Assembly: GCA_027886175.1 (NCBI GenBank)
Contig: JAJNNQ010000002.1
Location: 6,142,001 to 6,206,000 of the forward strand
Origin: Phylloscopus collybita
Lineage: Eukaryota > Chordata > Aves > Passeriformes > Phylloscopidae
Direction: 5' to 3'
DNA: 64,000 nt
Position 1 is the stretch's first letter. Each line of letters begins with the position of its first letter. Of this stretch, positions 26,201 to 38,610 are shown piece by piece. The notes under the pieces are model-generated. The model made no database searches, had not been told where the DNA came from, and saw only the letters and a list, made by a program, of their open reading frames with translations. The translations under genes and the position numbers were made by a program.

Positions 26201-28049
26201 GGTGAGAGTGTTGTTATTTTCAGGACTGTGACAGCTGCCATCAGTTCTGTAACACTGTCAGTGCTAGCTCTGTCCCAAGGCACTCTGAGGGCTTGGCTGG
26301 GTTTCTCACCTGCTCCTCCACAGTTCTGCTGTTTCTCTCTAGACCCCCCATGTACCCTGCTGTGAAAGAAAGAATGTTTCTGCCACTTACTAAGAAGCCC
26401 TACATTACTTCCCAGGCTTATTTATAAATTTCCTTCCCTTGGAAAGCCACGGGTTGCCTTTTGTGCCTTTTTGTATCACCTGCAAATTGGAGACCATAAC
26501 AGTTTCCTAAAAGTGGTGTTAGAAGACTAAATTGATTAACATTTGTATTCATATTTAGGGTAAAGAATCTGTACAAATGGAAGTATTTATTCTGCTTGTT
26601 TGTTGCCAAAATTACATTTCTCAAAGCTCCTGACCTACTTTTCAAATTTTTCTCCAGTAACAATAGTAAACTATAAATTTGTTCCTTCTAATTATTTTTC
26701 ATTTCAAATAGAAATCCATGTACAAACAAGGGGGAGACAAGGAGAGGAGGGTGTGCTCACCTCTACCCCTCTTTGCAAGAATAGGAGAAGCCTCTTGTCT
26801 TTTCCAGAATTGGAATAAATGATGGAGTGTATCAGGTGTTTAATGCCTCAAACTTGGCTTTCCATTGCAGATTTATGTAGCAGCTAGATCCCCAAACATA
26901 TAGAAAGTGAGTCTAGACATTATCTTTTTCTGTAAAATGAATTGTAGGGAAAGGTTGAAAAACATTTCCCAGCATCTACTGAGAACAAAACTGTGAGGTT
27001 TGCCTGACTTCCCTCTTCCAGTCTTGTTGCTGTGTATAGGAAACAGAAGTAAGCAAACTTTGAATAACAGAAGAACTTAGTCTACTAGAAAGATCTTTGT
27101 TTTCTTAAAAAAAAATGAAATTGGAAAAAAAATAGTCTTTTAAATAAGTAGCAGCAGCTCTGTTTCAGATGCACCATCTCTCATAGTAAAGGAAATGAGG
27201 CAGAAAACCCTAAATAGATGAGTTTCACTAGGAGGAGCATCCAGAGTTGTTCTGGCTGTGAGACCAGATCCCTTGAGGGAATTCAGCCTCCCAGAAAAGC
27301 AGAGTGCACTGATATCTCATACAGTTCCTGTGGGTGCTTCAGTGCATGTGTGAAATCACACAGAGTGCAAAATGCTAAGAGGAATCCAGCAAAACACATG
27401 AAACTGCAATAAATTTTTAAGATCTTGCGAATGCGAGCACAGCACCTCATAAAAGCCTCAGTCCTGAGAGCAGGGGTGCTGTATACACCATAGGCAGAAC
27501 ATATGGTGCAAGCATAGTGTAGTCAGAGCTAATCAGTGAGTGGTGATGGAGCTTTATCCTGAAGTTTTAAGGATGTGATTAAATTTAATGTTTATGCTAG
27601 ACAAGAAGCCTGTCCTCAATTCCTTAGACCTACCGACCTAGGAGTGCACGCGGTATGCCCTGAGGAGATGTCATGTTTTCTGGGAAGGCAGCAAAGTTCA
27701 CCAGGGGGATATCCTTATTGATTTTTATCTCTATGCCTGCCCCTGTGAATTATTTATCTTCCTCTATGCTTCTCTGACATCTTACTAGGAAAGTCTCCTG
27801 AAGGTTCCTGTAAAGCTCCTCATTCCCAGACTTAATGAGGGTTGGTAGGAAATCGGTGTTGATGAGTGAGTTTGGATGAGTGCTGGGATGGGGGCTGGTG
27901 CCTGTGTGCCAGGAGGTAATGGAGGGTGTGGGTTGCACTGCTGAGCCACCTGTGGGTGTGTTGCATTTATTCACTGTATAATTATTTGGGATGAATTCAA
28001 TTAATGCCACCATGAATTACAGCAGCATGAACTGTATTTGGCTCAAGGG

Positions 28050-28067
28050 CGTCACCCGCCGCGGTCG
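28050..28067. promoter_or_regulatory. CpG knot upstream of DPP6 exon 2
   Basis: Five CpG dinucleotides fall within 18 bp (C positions 28050, 28057, 28060, 28062, 28066) and include the palindrome ccgcgg (28059-28064). The surrounding intron is CpG-poor. The cluster sits about 100 bp before the exon 2 acceptor. It is too short for a CpG island. A methylation-sensitive binding site is possible but only inferred. Confidence 0.35.
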
Positions 28068-28169
28068 CAGGGTGTAGCTCTGCAGACATGCCTTGCTGTC
28101 TGCATTCTGTGCTTGTTTCCTTGCCTCAGTGCCCTTTTCTAAATGTTCATCTTCTTTTGATGTTTCTAG

Positions 28170-28298
<129 letters not shown>

Positions 28299-29929
28299 TA
28301 ACTCACTTCCACTCTTTTTCTTCTCTAATTTTACACTTCCAAGAGTAAAGGGATTGCAAACTAACTGCAAAGTCGACATCAAAGGAATCCTCCTTCCTCA
28401 CTTTATCTCAGTGTGATGTTGAGTTCAAGGCCGTTCTTAAGTAGATTGTTTTAGAGTTTTACATTTCAGTTCAGAGACCAGGGCTGCTGACCTGAGGGCA
28501 CAAGCCTGGAACTTGTTTGCCTAAACATGGCTGGGGAATGTCCTTTTAGATGAGCCAGGGTAGGAGAAGAGCCCACATAGGGCAGTCAGTGAGGGCACAG
28601 GAATTACTGAAACTCATGTCCACATGCAGCAGTCATTGCCAGTTGAGTGTCATATCCTGGACTATTGGAAATGGCATTAGATGCCTTTGCCTTGGTACCT
28701 AAATCCCATCCCATTCAGCTGGATTGATATTTAGTTCAGACCACAGTGTTTACAAAGCAATTTCAGATAAAGATATACCAGATAGCACTTACCCACAGCA
28801 AATAATTAGGAACTTCCCAGTAAGGAATTCTTTAAGTTAATCCCCTTACCAAGTTTCGGCAAAGCTCAGTGCATGTTACCCCTGTAAATTACTTCTCTTA
28901 CAGTGGCTGCTGAGGTTGTAGGCTTGAATTTTAATGTGGTGTCATTATGATTATTGACTATTATGTATTTATACAGCCCTGTAAGCTTCCATGTCTACTT
29001 AGGGAGTAGAAATAAAGCACTTTTGCAGCACTGACAAGATTGTGAACTGAATATGAAAAGACAAACAAAATGAGAGACAAGACATAGAAAGAAGAATTCA
29101 GTGTCAGAAAGGGGTGAGGAGCTACAAAACACAGGGGGAGGCAAAGGTCCCCTGCTCAGGGAAGCAGAGGAGAAGAGCAGGGACTCCCTCTTGGATGAGT
29201 ACATGTGAGTGGTACAATCTAGGGAGCTGCAGGACAGAGAGCACAGAGCTGAGGAGCAGAATGGAGGCAAGAGAGAAATCAGACTTCAGGAAGTGGAAGA
29301 GTACAGGGTAGTGAAGTGGAAAAATGAGACAGAAGCTGTGGGGTAAAAAGTTTCCAGCTCATTACATGCAAAATACATGCAGTCCAGCAGGTCTAGGCCA
29401 TCTTCACTGACAAAATTCTTATCCCACAGTCCTGCCGTGTGAGGAACTGGAGACAGTGACAAACCAAGAAATACAGGAGTGCATTGAGATAATTTGAAAA
29501 TGAGTGGAAAAATCAGCACATTATTTTTTAGTTATTTATTGTCCTGCCATATTCAGTTTATTTCATGTTATCCTGAAGTTTTCAGTGCAGACTTAAGTAC
29601 CATGTGGTCATGCCATGTAATTAAATTAATTAAGGTTAAACATAATTAAATTTCATTTATTAAATTAATTTTGCTGGTATTTATATTCAACATCTTTGGA
29701 AAGGGCTGTTCATCTCTGAGATCTTTTGGGGCCTGGTGTGTAGACTACACTCACATCAAACACAATTTATTAGGCATGAGAATGTTGCCTGCAGTTTTAC
29801 AGAAGCACAGACTTTTCAAAGGTGTGTATGGAAGCCCAGATCACTTAGTCCATGCCCATGAGCCTCAACAAGTTCTCTTGAAGCTGAAGCACTGCCTGGA
29901 TGGGACCTTGGGTGTCACTTCCATTAAAT

Positions 29930-30172
29930 TCCAAAAACATTAAATCCACTGGCTTCTCTCGTTCCCTTGTAGGTTACCCTGTCATGATATGAAATCAGGT
30001 TTGATGAGCAGGACTCTGCTCTCATGAGGCTTTGCTGGCTGTGACCAACAACTGAATTCTCTTTTAGGTGTTTTTCAATACCTCCCAGAATAATCTTCTC
30101 CATTACTTTACCAGGCACTGAAATGTCACTAACAGGCCTGTAGTTTCCAGGGTCCTCCTTCTTGAAATACTC
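29930..30172 (-). pseudogene. CR1 LINE reverse-transcriptase fragment (degenerate)
   Basis: Read on the minus strand, about 80 codons stay open and start with FKKEDPGNYRPVS. They continue PGKVMEKII, a short gap, then IEKHLKENSVVGHSQ, and SCSSNLISYHDRVT. This is the order of the early fingers/palm region of a CR1-type non-LTR reverse transcriptase ('NYRPVSLTSVPGKVMEQII..' in intact copies). The catalytic YxDD motif is not present, the frame ends at a stop after the GI residues, and many positions have diverged. The expected open frame does not continue on either side. It is a dead internal piece of a LINE, older than the 3'-end fragments nearby, lying antisense in DPP6 intron 2. Confidence 0.85.
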
Positions 30173-30208
30173 ACATTCAGTTATAAATAAAAGTCAGAAG
30201 TGTACTTG

Positions 30209-30285
30209 TTTATATATATATATATTATATGCATGCACAAAGATATTCTCCCTTTGGGGTGTGCGTGCAAACACACGCACACATA
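30209..30285. repeat. Short TA and CA dinucleotide repeats
   Basis: A (TA) run of about seven units is followed 40 bp later by an imperfect CA/CG run, 'caaacacacgcacaca'. Minor simple sequence. Confidence 0.75.
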
Positions 30286-32367
30286 TAAATCAATTTTTAT
30301 TATGTATCCAGCAGCACCTCCAGATAACAGTGATGAGAGGGATTCTGTGCTTAAAATTTAGGAATATGCAGAGTCATTTTCTGTGCTAAAATTTCCATTC
30401 ATGCTTTTTGAGATTTCTCATTACCTCATCTGCTGGTAAGCTGGGTTTGGGTTACTTTTTTCTCCTGCTGATGTTTCAGGGTTGTGTCCCACATGTACAC
30501 AGAAAAACCCTGAGCTCAGTACTGCTCCTGTTCTTATTATGGATCCAAAGTGCTCCATGGTGAGACTATGCCAGGGGTAAATGACTGAGCTTAGGTTGCT
30601 GTTGTGTCTTGACAGCAGCTGAGTTCAGTCTTCTTCTAAGCCACTGGCCCTGGAGCTTGTTACAAATTGGTCCATGACCAACAGGAGGGAACAGGAGGCT
30701 CATTTCATGGGCTGAGTGGGACTCTGGGACTGGTTTGACAAATGTGAAGACATCACATTGCTAATCCCAACTGGGCATAGCATGTCCCAGCAAGGTAGGA
30801 GTGGGGAAGATGGAGGAGCCTGAACAAAAGGAGAGGCAGAGTCTGCATTTCTCTGCCATAAAGTCGTTCTCTGGAAGAAGAAATGTTTATTTTTTGGTAG
30901 TCAAACTGAAAATTAAGCGATGGATATGTGAGAAAGGTGAGGAAGGAGCAGAGATACAGTGAAAGAAGGAGGTGGAGCAGTTTTGTGGAGGTTCAAGGGG
31001 AGCTGCCAAGTGTGAGTGACATCAGGAAACAAACAAAACAACCAAAAACCTCTCTTCACTGCAAAGGCTTCGAAGGGGGTGATGCAGTCTGGTATGGGTT
31101 GGGCAAAGTACTTGAGGATATTCATATGTTTTTAATTCTTCCTTCTAATGATGCTGTTGGAGTCCAGCCTGGTGCTGTCACACCAGTACAAATAACCTTT
31201 AGCATTTTACCTCTGAATCCTTACTTTTCCCTATCACTGTCCTCTTCCTGTCTGGGAAATCATTTTTCTCTCAGTATTTTGGTTCTGGATTGAAGGCCTG
31301 TTTTACAGTGTTGTACCAAGGCATGAAATGCAGAGATGTTTTAAAACCTGTGCTGAATATCATTCAGTACCTGATTCCAGACAGGAATAAACCAAATAAT
31401 TCATGCTCAAAGAAAGGAAAGTGTTTACCCAAACCCATAACTTGGTCTAATGCTGGAAGAGCTTGAGTAATCTCTCAGGTAGTCTCCTGCAAAGTCAAGA
31501 ACAACAAGTAAAGTGGGAAGTGGGAAAGATTTGCTTAGCAGAGCAGATAATTATTCAGGTATTTCATAATTGGGGAAAAGGAGGATTTGTATGTCTCTTC
31601 CAGATTATTTTTCAAATCAGCCCAAACCTTTAAAGGTTTTAACTCTGGATTCAGAAGGGCTGAAATCCCTTCCAGTTTGGGTTTCTCAGGGGCAGGTCAC
31701 TCACCCTGCTCCAAGATTAGCACAAAAACTGGGAGCAGTGGACTTTGCATTCAGGAGGCACTGTTATTATAGTGGCAGTGCTCTATTACTAGCTAATGCT
31801 TATTTTATTTTATAAAATCCTAAAAACATCTCAGCATTTCTAGGATTTGTATATCCTTTGATGTTCTAGAACAACATTCTCAAAAGAAGCAGTAATTGGT
31901 GGAAGTTTACATTTAATGACACTGTAGGGCACCACACACACACACTCTCCCATTGCCTATGCTGAGCTTCTCCAATTTCACAGTGTGTGAGTCCTGCTGT
32001 TTCACCCACCTTTGAAAAATGTTGAACTATTGATACAAATTATAACAGTGTTGTCCTGAGGTTTTCCTAATTGGCAGCTCCTCACTTGTCACAGCACGTG
32101 GCACCTGTGCAGGTCCCATTCCACTGTTTGTGTATTTGTATAAAAACATGAAAAACTTTCTTGAAGTCTGCCCAGGCACTCACACATGCAGAGAAAAGAT
32201 GAAAAGAGGACCCAGTCCTACAGAAATTTTGAGTACTATAAGGCCTTCCCAAATTCCATTAGACATTGTGCTTAGGAGGAGGCTGATTTCTCATACATCT
32301 GTTCCTGATATTTAAAGCTTTCTGGAGATATATATCACATTTGCTCCTTTCAAATCTGACCTTTTAG

Positions 32368-32406
32368 CTGGAAAAAAAAAAAAGAAAGAAAAAAAAAAGA
32401 AGAAAG
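32368..32406 (+). repeat. A-rich purine tract
   Basis: Runs of A broken by single G bases, about 39 bp, all purine. Simple sequence in intron 2. Confidence 0.85.
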
Positions 32407-33345
32407 TACACCCTAATCCATATTAAAATTTTTGCAAAATCCATAAGAAACATTTCTCAGAAGTGGTACTGAGCTAGTCATTGCATTGCATTAATTCACA
32501 GTATGCTGGCTGACAGTCAAAGGCATTGCCTTGAAAGCTTTGTAGCTCTTCTGATACTCAGAGCAAGGCACTATCCTTTGACCAGCTGTGCAGGGGAGCA
32601 ATTTGTTAACCACAGTTCTATATAAATGTGTATTTTACACCATTACAAACAGGTGGGATATTACAGAAGGTAGAAATGCTGCCTGTTTGCCTTGTCTGGC
32701 CACTGCCTTTTGGGTACAGAGAGGTCATCTGGGGGAAAAGGGAGGTTAGGTGTGCCCAGGGATCAAGCAGGTATGCTGAGGTGAGAATGGAGCTCCTGGT
32801 GTGCTGGGCACAGAGAGATGGAGACACTGTCCCTCTCATGCAACGCACAACAGGCCAGACAGCATCTGACACCAGTCTGTGGCTGAGCATGGAAAGAAAG
32901 GTGGGCACCCAAAGGTGGCTGTAGCCTTCTGAGCTACCAAGCAGCCTCTGAGCATGGTTGGAGTTGAGAAAAAGAAGAAAGAGAAGAAGCAAAACAGGTG
33001 GTGAGGTCAGCTCCTTGCTCCTTTTTGTTGGAGTTTTCTGGATTTGTGGAGGATTTTTGTTTTGTGTTCTGGACAGCAGCATGATGCCAGTTCAGCCCAG
33101 GTTTGTTTGGGGGCACTGACTGCGAGGATGAGGAGCAGGCAGGTGAACCCAAGCACAGGGTTCCTGCCATGCCTCTCGTGTTGAATCAAACCCAGTATGG
33201 ACATGGTTTCCACTGGGTTCTCTCGGCACGTAGCTGTGATGTTTGCATGCTGGGTTTGTGCCTTGGCACTCAGACCTCAAATCCCTGTGCCACTTGCTTG
33301 GCTGCCATGCTGCCATCTGCATCTGCTGGGCTGGGGGATGTGAAT

Positions 33346-33386
33346 GAAAAAAAAAACAAAACAAACAAACAAACAAACAAAAAAAG
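33346..33386 (+). repeat. (CAAA)n tract
   Basis: A run of ten A leads into six CAAA-type units and closes with A7. The reverse complement is a TTTG repeat like the T/G tracts elsewhere in the window, but here the A/C strand is the sense strand. Confidence 0.88.
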
Positions 33387-34036
33387 TAGTGGCATATGCT
33401 AGTCCTCTCCTTCCATTAGCCCAAAGAGACCTCCAGGTCCCTGCATTGGGTGTGGACAGCACAACCTGTCCACCAGACATCCTGAGGCACTTAGAATATG
33501 CTTCTCAGGACAGAGTGGGTTGCCTGAGATCCCACAATTGCACTTCTTCCTCCATAAATGCCTCCATTAGGGCCAGAGGAATGGAGCAGATGTTCTTAAT
33601 CAGCCCTCTGACCTACCTGTCTCTCTCTTTTTTTTTTTTTTTCTGTATTACTGGAATTCATTGATGGATTTATTATTTAGTTTATTTGTTTTCTCCCCAG
33701 CTCTGTGGCTGAGGTATGTAGTCCATGGTCCAGCAGAGGATGTCTTGCAGCTCTTACAGCCCAAGGCAGGGGACAGGAAGGGAATCTCACCTCATCCCTA
33801 AGAGAGGCTCCTAAGTGTGCAAAGTCCAGGTGCTGCCTCTCTCCCTCCCTGCTGTCCCTCACCAGGAGCTGGAATGCTGTGGAGGAACAGAGATGGTGCA
33901 GCTCCCAAACTGGCTGTTCCCATCCTGCACAAAAAGGAGGAATAGGAAGGGCTTCCCACCTTTCCTCTTCCCAAATCTACAGAGGTTTTCTTGTGCCTGT
34001 CCTTTTGCCCTCATGGGGGAAAGAGGGTGCCTTGTT

Positions 34037-34050
34037 CCTCCAGAGGGCAT
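34037..34050 (+). promoter_or_regulatory. Weak CTCF-like motif (forward)
   Basis: The 14-mer 'cctccagagggcat' agrees with the core CCACYAGRKGGCAS at 12 of 14 positions by hand comparison. A match this loose is expected by chance in a window of this size. Confidence 0.15.
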
Positions 34051-35547
34051 TTGGGAAGCGTCTCCTGGAACAGGCACAAGCCCAGGGCAGTGTGTGGGCT
34101 CCTGCCCCACCTGACCTCCCTGGGTATCCAGTTCTGGGGACTTGCACCATGCTGAAATTAATTGGAATGATTTCCTGGCGTCCTTGTCACCTGTATTTAC
34201 CATTTTAATAAATAAAATTATGCAGAATAACTTGGCATAATGCTGTCACACAGAGAGATTTGGCTGAGGACTTGTATTGATGGGTTCTGATATTTGGAAG
34301 CCACAGTAAACACTGTGGTTGAAATCTCAGGCAGAGTAGGGGAAAATATGAACATTGCAGAATATAATTTCATTTGGTAAAAATGAAAGTTTGTTCTGAA
34401 ACATCTTTTAGTGGAACTAAACACTGTTCGTGGGTGTTTTTCTGGCATCTCAGGTAGCTCAGGGGCCTCAATTTAGTACAGCAAAGAATACATTTTTTCC
34501 ACAAATAAGTGCCTTCAGGGTCTGATTCCACTTTTCTAATCATAAGTGTTCAGAGTAAGTTTAGCACTAAACAATATTAAAGATATCTAAGGCTGCCAAT
34601 AAACCTCAAGGGTAAGGATACTGTCGTGAAGAAAGATGCTGAAACACACATTCCTGCTGTGGAAATATTCAGAATGTGGCTTCCTCTTTTCCTTAAAAGA
34701 GCAAATGTATTTAAAGCTGACTGAAAGGTTTCCATGAAAATATTATTTCAGCAAAAAATTGAATGTTGACAACAAATTATTCATAGAGGGCGACTGCTTG
34801 TCAAAACAAAAAAAAATTACAGTTGATGGAAGAAAAGGAAAGAGGGAACATATTAATCAAAATTGTTGGGTTTTCAAAGTTGTTGGTTTTTCTGCAAATA
34901 AGTTTCAGCTTTGATGTTGGCATGTTTACAAATGAAACTGTATATCCTTTCACTAAAAATTAAAATTAGTATGAGCCAGCTATGCGACATCTAACAATGA
35001 AGGGTTATGTCTCACAGACTTTTCTGCAACCAAATGTCTCATTCCCATGGAATATCTTTTGTGAATTTCTGAAGTAATCTGTATGAGCCCTTATAAGGTT
35101 AAACACCTTCCCAACTATGGCTTTATGTTAAAATTTTTAAGGAAATAAAAAAAAGAAGCTGTAAAAAAGTGGCCGTTTAAAATACTTTTTAAAATGTAGG
35201 GCATAATTTCAGACATATTTTAGGGTTTACCTGTTGAATAGTAAGCATTATATATCACTGTGACACCTATAGGTGGGTTAGTTAGCATGACTTAGATTCT
35301 TTTTTGATCATGTTGTGTCTGAAAATGTGTGTTTTGGATCATTTCTTGGTCTTTTTGTATATATACAGGCAGATATAGCAAGGAGGTTTCTGTTAGTGAA
35401 CGTTTGGGTTTTAGAACCCCAGTGGGAAGGGATTTGTGTGTGACACAAAGCTTAATGTGGACTGGTTCCAAACCATTCACAGTTTCTGTGCTTTAAGATA
35501 CATTTCAAAGCTGAATTAATGGCAGCTTTATTTTGAATGTTTTACAG

Positions 35548-35646
35548 TCGAAGATAACAGCTTGTCTCAGAAGAAGAAGATAACAGTGGAAGATCTCTTC
35601 AGTGATGATTTCAAGATTCATGACCCAGAGGCTAAATGGATAACTG
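35548..35646 (+). CDS. DPP6: DPP6 exon 3: start of extracellular region
   Basis: This exon encodes 32 full codons plus the split codons at each end. The first two bases complete a Val codon begun by the last G of exon 2. Visible text is [17 protein letters not shown], then [15 protein letters not shown]. The human protein differs by memory at four places: Ala for the junction Val, VTV for ITV, SED for SDD, and WIS for WIT. DPP10 has an unrelated stretch (ELTNSSETR) right after the membrane, which supports DPP6. The segment is the extracellular stalk leading into the beta-propeller. The lysine triplet directly after the helix region followed by an acidic run is a conserved feature. Acceptor ttttacag|tc; donor actg|gtgagt is strong. 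The exon is 99 bp and phase 1 at both ends, so skipping it would keep the reading frame. Confidence 0.97.
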
Positions 35647-35756
35647 GTGAGTTTTGAGCAATTTGTAGTATCTCTGCTTTGCTTCCTTGCTCTCTGGCCA
35701 TTGCTTTTTTTTTTATTTCCTTCTTAATTCCTCCAGTTCTTTATGTTGATCCTGAA

Positions 35757-35830
35757 ACTACAGAATAAAGAACTGGTTGGGGTTGGAAGGGACCTCTGGA
35801 GCTCATCTTATCCAACTCCTAGCTCCAGCA
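35757..35830 (-). mobile_element. CR1 LINE 3' end, short (antisense)
   Basis: The + strand reads 'ctggttggggttggaaggga' then 'cctctggagctcatct' and 'tccaac', the reverse complement of a CR1 terminal region. Only about 70 bp is clear. It begins just 110 bp after exon 3. Confidence 0.8.
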
Positions 35831-38344
35831 GTGAGAGCTGTTTGCCCAGAATCATGCCCTCAAATTCCTATTTTCAACCTTCAAATTCCTGTTCCAGTTT
35901 TCCTCTGTTAAACATGCAAACACCACTGTTGTAACTGTGTGTTTATCTAGGGCTGCCCAGTGGGCTCATAGATAGGCATGGAAAACTACAGCCTTTTTCT
36001 CCTAGAGCATCCAATACTTAGTAAGTGATGTAACACATAGTTGGGAGAAGTGGTTGGAGCACCATCAGTGATTGTTTTACCATAAACAAACCTGGAGGTT
36101 TATATTCCCTCATCAAATCCAGTTGTTTTTTTCCTGGCAGAGAGGTGAAGCAGTGCTAAGCAACAGGCAAACAGTGGTCCAGCAGCAGCTGGGCTGGGCT
36201 TGCACACAAGCCATGTGCTCTTTTTATCCTCTGCTGCCTTACATTTTCCAGTCAGGGGAAAACCAAATAATGCCTGAATTAATGCATTTTGGATTTGCTG
36301 GAGTGGGGCTACTTGGGGGGATGAAAATTCCAGCTCTCACCAGAAATTGCTGCAGTCAGAACAAGCTTGGGTGAGAATAAAATGATTTGTGGTGTGCTGT
36401 TCATGTGAGTTCTAGTCCAGCTCCTATTATCACAGAAGTTATTAGCTTTTCTTTTGAATTTAATGGGGAACTGGATCAAGTCTTTCCTCATGTTTAGCTT
36501 TCCTTGTCTGGCTGTGCCCATTGGGAACAATTTTAATGCCTGTAATGAAAAGAGAGAATGTTAAAGGGTAGTGCTGAATTAATACATTCCCCAGCTGCAG
36601 GTTCTGCCACCCACTCAAGGAGAGGGGGAAGCTGTTGCAGACAATAAACACCTTCACAAACACACCTGCCAGAGTGCAGGAGCTCTTTTCCAGGCTGTGT
36701 TCTCTGTGGGAATGGTGCTCCTCACAACCATTTTCTGAGAATGATGATGATGGAAATATTAGCTGCATTGCAGTTCAGGATTTTTTTGTCTAGCATCCTT
36801 TTCCTTTTAACACAGGATGGCCCTAATGAAGGACAAGGTGTTTTACTGAGATCTTGACTGCTATTTTCTTTATCTGCTAGAGCATAGCAAATAGAGCATA
36901 GTGGGGGGAATGATAATAAGTTAACTAAACTTTTACAGGAACAGGGAATGAGGTATTGCCATGGAGCTGGTATAATATCCCCCCACTGATGACTATCACT
37001 ATGTGGACATAAGGCTTGTTTTCTACAACTGCAGTCTGCTGTGAAAAAAAAAGGCAGCATTTCTCTTGCTCTTTCAATTATGGTCAAATACTAAAGTCAT
37101 ATAGACTTTTATTAAGATTAAGATTCTTATCTTGAGTGTTTCAAAATCCATCTCTGTCCTCTCGTGTACCCTTAATGACTCCTGTGCTGTATTGCCTCTG
37201 AAATTACTAAAATATTGTTTCTGTAAGAGACAAACCACAAAGACATATTGTGAAAACATACAAAGAAATTTTAGAATTACTTACTCTATTGTTTTGATAT
37301 GGACAAGCACTGACACTGATTTAGATACATCTAAAGGAATTTTGTGAAGCAGTAGATACCCTGCAGATTTACCCAAGGGTGACTTAGCATTTAAGGACTG
37401 ATGCTGATCTACAATGTCATTCATCCAAGCACCCAGAGCCATTTTACAACATAAATTGCTTTTCTGTATTATAGTTGGATTTTTCACAGCTTTCTCTAGC
37501 TGACTAAGTGGTGAAATTGTGATTAAGATGAAAGACCAGAAGCCAAATTCCTAAGCACATGTTGTTATTGGTCTCTTATATTTCAGTATGCAAATGAAAG
37601 GCTCCAAAAATGCCAAAGCCAAACTAATTAACTTAGTATAACAAGATTGCTGGAATGCCTTAGCAAAAGAAAAAAATGCATGTTTCAAAATAGCATATTA
37701 AAATTGGATGGCAGCTTACAAACCTAGCTGATGCTTTGTGGGGATCCACACACTTGCTAAAATAAAAGTATATAAATATAAAATAAATGGATAGCTGTTG
37801 TGTGTCCTTCTTCCCCTTCCTCTCCTGTTAGTCATACAGCAAAATATCACAGCCATAGAGAGCTCTGCAAAATTCTGTCCTTCTGGCTCATCTTGATTCT
37901 TAGTGGGCATCTGGATAAAGAACGTATTTCTAATCAATAACTTTGTGTCCTTCTATTGATTTTAAAGGACCTAGAAAAAAAGAAAAGAACCAGTCTCAAA
38001 GCTGACATAAATATACTTTCAAAGTAAAGATTACAGGCTTTGTCTCAGCTTTCAATCACAACTGGTGGCTCATTTTTGGATATATTTGCATTATTTTTAA
38101 TTGGAATTGCAATTAAATTTACTTGCACAAAGTGAGAAGTGTGACAAAGTTGTCAATTTGAACATTTTTCAATTTTTTTGTGATGCCACCGTAATTCCAA
38201 ATTTCAGTTTGCATTTTTATCCACTGGTTTAGGGAGAGGAAAGAATACTTTTTAAATTAGCATCTGTCTTCTACTGCCCTGACCACTGTTGTCTTTGGCT
38301 CTGTTAAAAGTGATCAAGAGGGGAGTGATGCTTTCATAGAGCAC

Positions 38345-38610
38345 ATAGTGACAGGCCAAGGGGGAATGACTTCAAACTGGCTGAAAGCAGGTTTAGACTG
38401 GATATTAGGAATAAATTATTTACTATGGGGGTGGTGAGGCACTGGCACAGAGAAGCTATGGCTGTCCCATCCCTAAAAGTGCTCAAGGCCAGGCTGGATG
38501 GGGCTCTGAGCAACCTGGGAGGGTGTCCCTGCCCATGGCAGGGGATTGGAACTGGATGATCTTTAGATCTCTTCTAACCCAGGCCATTCTGTGGTTCTAT
38601 GATTCTCTGA
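38345..38610 (+). mobile_element. CR1 LINE 3' end (sense), 266 bp
   Basis: This is the cleanest CR1 copy in the window. Ordered landmarks are 'agtgacaggccaaggggga', 'tttagactggatattagga', 'ggtggtgaggcactggcaca', 'gaagctatggctgtcccatc', 'aggctggatggggctctgag', 'ggtgtccctgcccatggcag' and 'ggaactggatgatcttta', ending 'ggttctatgattct'. It is 5'-truncated, lacks poly(A), and has a small deletion after 'ggcaca'. Orientation matches DPP6. Confidence 0.95.

Larger units (their letters stand above)
1..28169 (+). other. DPP6: DPP6 intron 1, 3' part
   Basis: This stretch lies upstream of the transmembrane exon and ends in an acceptor (tttctag) at 28169. It is AT-rich, with short open frames on both strands that show no recognisable protein. 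I looked for the short alternative N-terminal exons known for DPP6 and could not recognise one, but they are only tens of bases long and diverge, so their absence is not proven. Contents: a decayed CR1 piece near 2300-2390, a CR1 3' end at 4676-4803, A46 at 5897-5942, an LTR-like segment at about 11141-11585, a T/G tract at 13207-13413, A51 at 15060-15110, a reverse CR1 piece at 15488-15643, dinucleotide repeats near 16095-16182, a 29-bp tandem duplication at 18712-18769 and a hairpin at 22428-22474. I see nothing identifiable in the remaining parts, including 6900-11140 and 22475-28040. Confidence 0.85.

Noticed and set aside
33705..34208. 167-codon plus-strand frame in intron 2
   Set aside because: It lies in a GC-richer patch with an overlapping minus frame; no recognisable domain or homologue from memory.
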